Positions 61,275 through 64,000 of a DNA stretch of 64,000 nt are shown here, one piece after another. Source of the stretch: Valencia hispanica (Eukaryota > Chordata > Actinopteri > Cyprinodontiformes > Valenciidae); the NCBI GenBank assembly GCA_963556495.2, contig OY747709.1, positions 15,857,900-15,921,899 of the forward strand, written 5' to 3'. How positions within the stretch are numbered: the stretch's first letter is position 1; every line of letters begins with the position of its first letter. The position numbers and the translations under genes were made by a program. The notes beneath the pieces were generated by a model that had not been told where the DNA came from, made no database searches, and saw only the letters and a program-made list of their open reading frames with translations.

Positions 61275-61403
61275 ATGGTGATCATGTCAGGGACAGCCAC
61301 TGTGCTGCAGCAGTTCGTCAGCGGGCTGAAGAGCAGAAATGAAGACACCAGAGCTAAATCTGCCAAGGATCTGCAGCACTATGTGACCACAGAGCTCAGA
61401 GAG
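61275..61403 (+). CDS. mtor: mTOR kinase, first coding exon
   Basis: Encodes residues 1-43 of mTOR, the PI3K-related serine/threonine kinase of the TORC1 and TORC2 complexes that controls growth in response to nutrients. The segment LQQFVSGLKSRNEDTRAKSA is diagnostic for the N-terminus of the HEAT solenoid. The chosen start lies in a strong context (gaccATGG). A second in-frame ATG is at codon 4. An in-frame ATG at 61227 lies before the polypyrimidine acceptor (cccacag near 61266, or atag at 61270) and is probably intronic. The exon ends CTCAGAGAG|gtaaca, phase 0. The N-terminus is about 11 residues shorter than in mammals, as expected for fish. Confidence 0.93.
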
Positions 61404-62484
61404 GTAACACACAACAACAACAACAAATTAACAATCAACACAGAGACCTCTGAGATATGAACAAAATGTTCAGTGGTCAGTAGTGGGTGGCATTCATTAT
61501 TAAATTGTGACATTATTCTTCTAAATACTACAGATTTGAAGCAAATATGTTTTCACCTAACTGTAGAGATCCTAAATGTTACAGCATGCTGTTGTGACAT
61601 TGTAATACAAACTGCAAAATTAGTTGGTAATATATTGAAAAAATGTAATCATTGTCACATTGTTGGCGTTTCCGATATCTATAGTACAGGTGACTTTTCG
61701 AACGGTTTATATTTAATGACAACCATTAATTAAATGGCCAATTAATTTAATTGCCCAAGCAAGCATGGGTTAGTGAATTTAAATATTACCTGGAGAATCT
61801 GGGTAATATTTAAAATTAAAATGTAAAAAGTATGATCAGTTCAGAACAAATAATCAGCATGTAATTCTACTGTTTCTAAACGTATTACATATTGCAGCTA
61901 TAATCATGTTATGCTAAACGTTTAGATGCTACTTTGATTTTGAAATGTAGCCTGGAGTAAACGTACAGAATAAACACCTGATGAATAAAGGTAGTAGCTG
62001 AGAAGTATGTAAGTAAGCAAGGGAGAACTGTGGTAGCTCCTTTTTCAGTCCGCTGACCACCAGTGCAGAGCCAACACGTGGGGAATGGGGCAGGCCTACA
62101 TTAAAACTTCACTTTCTCTGGCATTCCTACATGAAAAGTTGAACGGACATATTTTTTGCCGTTCAGAAACTCTAACTTGGCCAAACCTTGAGACAAACAA
62201 CGGGCCAATTTCTTATTTAGGTGTTGTGAATTCACGCTTTGGACGCCAACAATATAATTTAGCATGGAGCTTCTCTGCCGTAGATGCTCACATTTGCTGA
62301 AAATGAGATTCAAAGGCAGGTGTAAGGAGAACGTAGATTTACGGCTACTGGTGTTGACGTCGAAGTGGATAGCTGCAATATTGTCGTCCAGGACGATATC
62401 CTAATCTCCGGTTTCCGTGTTTGCACTTTATGTTTCCTAATCGAAGAGTTATTCTATCCCTATTGTCTTGTTTTTGTGCCGCAG

Positions 62485-62593
62485 TTGAGCCAGGATGAAG
62501 CCACTACATTCTACGATGAGCTAAACCACCACATATATGAGCTGGTATCCAGCTCCGACGTAAATGAGAAGAAAGGTGCCATCCTCGCTATAG
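62485..62593 (+). CDS. mtor: mTOR kinase, second coding exon
   Basis: 109 nt encoding residues 44-79, beginning LSQDEATTFYDELNHHIYEL, a HEAT-repeat helix pair conserved in vertebrate mTOR. The acceptor is tgccgcag (AG at 62483-62484) and the donor is ATAG|gtaagc (GT at 62594-62595). The exon enters in phase 0 and leaves in phase 1. The frame continues a few codons past the donor without similarity. Intron 1 of the coding region is 61404-62484 and holds no other recognised gene. Confidence 0.95.
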
Positions 62594-62690
62594 GTAAGCT
62601 CTAGGCACGGCTTTCTCATCTGGCTGAATATGAAGCTGGGTTTTGTGTGAAATTAGCTCGTGACCGAGCGTTATGGTTTCCCTTTTCAAG

Positions 62691-62923
62691 TGAGTCTAAT
62701 CGGGGTGGAGGGAGGCAACGCCACCAGGATCAGCCGATTCGCCAACAACCTCCGCCAACTGCTCCCTTCCAATGACCCGGTGGTTATGGAGATGGCCTCC
62801 AAAGCCATGGGCCACCTGTCCATGGCCGGGGACACCTTTACTGCCGAGTATGTGGAGTTCGAGGTGAGGAGGGCTCTGGAGTGGCTGGGAGCCGACAGGA
62901 ATGAAGGGAGACGCCACGCAGCG
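62691..62923 (+). CDS. mtor: mTOR kinase, third coding exon
   Basis: 233 nt encoding up to residue 157. It contains [53 protein letters not shown] and [12 protein letters not shown], all near-identical to vertebrate mTOR. The acceptor is ccttttcaag (AG at 62689-62690) and the donor is GCAGCG|gtaagt (GT at 62924-62925), phase 0. It is separated from the previous exon by an intron of only 97 bp. The next expected segment (VLVLREL...) is not in the window, so the gene continues beyond position 64000. Confidence 0.96.
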
Positions 62924-63314
62924 GTAAGTCACCGGCAGTCAGAGCTGACTGTGCTGTTTGTTGTTTAAACACCATCACTTCTTGGAGGGGAGTGTGAGGG
63001 CAGATCAGACATTATATGTCATGGTTGCTGTGACACCGTAACTGGAGAGCTCCCTGGAAACATGAATAAATAAATCTCTGACATGTTCTTTCTCTTATCC
63101 TTGTGGCATTTAGCAAACAGAAATAATTTAGATCATTCTAACTGACCTAAAAAGAGAGAAAAGAGTGTGGTCTGATTTCACTTCAGACAGTAAGAGAGTA
63201 AAAAAGAAGCTGCATGTGTCTTTTAATTTGGTGTATGTAAACTTCTGATTTCAACTGTACATAGATTTGACCATTCTTTAAAGTTACTAAAATGTTCACT
63301 TAGTTTTAGTTGAA

Positions 63315-64000
63315 CAGTGTCTTGCAAAAGTATTCATACCCCTTTAACTTTTTCCCAATATCAACACGGTGCATCTATAAACTTCATTGTCTTATATAGG
63401 GAGTTTATGTGACAGACCAACGCAAAGGAGAGTACTGTTAAGAACCAAATTTGTTTTGCGGTTTGGTCGTTCTTTACAAAAGTCAAACTGCAGGTTCTCG
63501 ATTGTATAAGCTGTAGGTCTGGACTTTGACTGGGCTATTCTCTCAGAGAAATATACTTTAACACATCCAGTTTTATTACTAGATGTAGTTGATCCACTGT
63601 AATGAAGACGGTGAAAACAGCCACCAACTAACGGTCAAACTTTTAATTTTACTGCAAAAATTACTGTCATCATTAATGGTTCCATTCAAGTTCTAAAAAA
63701 TAAAATAAAAATAAAAATCGATACACAGCTTTTTAATGTTGATACAGTACAGTGACATAAAATATCGCGATATATCGGCGTATCGATATTTTCTTACATC
63801 CCTAGAAGCTTCGACTGTTTAGGCGGTTTGTGTAGCCGGGGGGCGAACCTCTTCAGGTTTTTTCCAGGATCGGCCTGTACATAGCTCCATCATCCAATCA
63901 GCTCTGAACATCTTGTCTGTCATTGTTGAAGACAAGCATTCCCACACCATGATGCTGCCAACATTGTGTATCTCCATTTGCATAGCACGTTCAAGGTGAT
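63315..64000 (-). mobile_element. Tc1-like relic in MTOR intron, running off the right edge
   Basis: The left end CAGTGTCTTGCAAAAGTATT and CATACCCCTTTAACTTTTTC are the typical end of this Tc1 family. Minus-strand transposase text includes GGTCTGGACTTTGACTGGGC (63515 region) and CACACCATGATGCTGCCAAC (63942 region). It is interrupted at about 63579-63805 by another short element. Confidence 0.85.
63579..63805. mobile_element. Short hAT-like element nested in the Tc1 relic
   Basis: The right end TATCGATATTTTCTTACATC-CCTAG (63781-63805) and the diverged left end CTAGATGTAG mirror each other. The Tc1 text stops and resumes around it. ATATCGCGATATATCGGCG near the right end is typical of short fish hAT elements. 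The duplication was not readable. Confidence 0.55.

Overview
The window is vertebrate nuclear DNA, most probably from a teleost fish. It is AT-rich and intron-rich, and it is crowded with fish-type transposons: hAT, Tc1-like, TTAA-flanked, L2/Rex-type LINEs, LTRs and tRNA-derived SINEs. Only two host genes can be supported, and each is cut by a window edge. I cannot name the species. There are no bacterial-style operons, no CRISPR array and no intact transposase or reverse transcriptase.

AGRN (agrin) lies on the minus strand. Exon 1 (31631-31428) carries the start codon, signal peptide and first part of the laminin-binding NtA domain. Exon 2 (27541-27280) carries the rest of that domain. Both exons have canonical splice sites and compatible phases. 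No later agrin exon was recognised, so roughly 1-27279 is read as intron 2, running off the left edge. Just upstream of the start codon is a GC-rich block and a 148-bp CT/GA tract.

MTOR lies on the plus strand at the right end. Three consecutive coding exons (61275-61403, 62485-62593, 62691-62923) encode the first 157 residues of the TOR kinase, at the start of its HEAT-repeat solenoid. The gene continues past the right edge. A non-coding first exon may lie near 60.65-60.84 kb. The two genes are divergent, with about 29.6 kb between their start codons.

The rest is intron or intergenic DNA dominated by decayed transposons. Many boundaries can be read from target-site duplications (TSDs): an L2 LINE split by a hAT element (3.4-6.5 kb), a TTAA-flanked element (8.6-9.4 kb), a small hAT element (10.1-10.5 kb), a triple nest of hAT, hAT and solo LTR (15.4-17.2 kb), a hAT-like element carrying a THAP zinc-finger fragment (24.2-24.9 kb), a Tc1 relic in agrin intron 1 (30.1-30.9 kb), an L2 3' half (42.6-44.1 kb), a Tc1/mariner relic (47.9-48.7 kb), LTR pieces (49.2-50.0 and 55.7-56.5 kb), two Rex/CR1-type LINE relics (52.8-54.1 and 57.4-58.4 kb), and a Tc1 relic with a hAT element inside it (56.6-57.4 kb).

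I did not find a new biological system. The most unusual material is the readable nesting history, the THAP fragment inside a short transposon, three near-perfect short-loop palindromes, and the long CT/GA tract at the agrin promoter.
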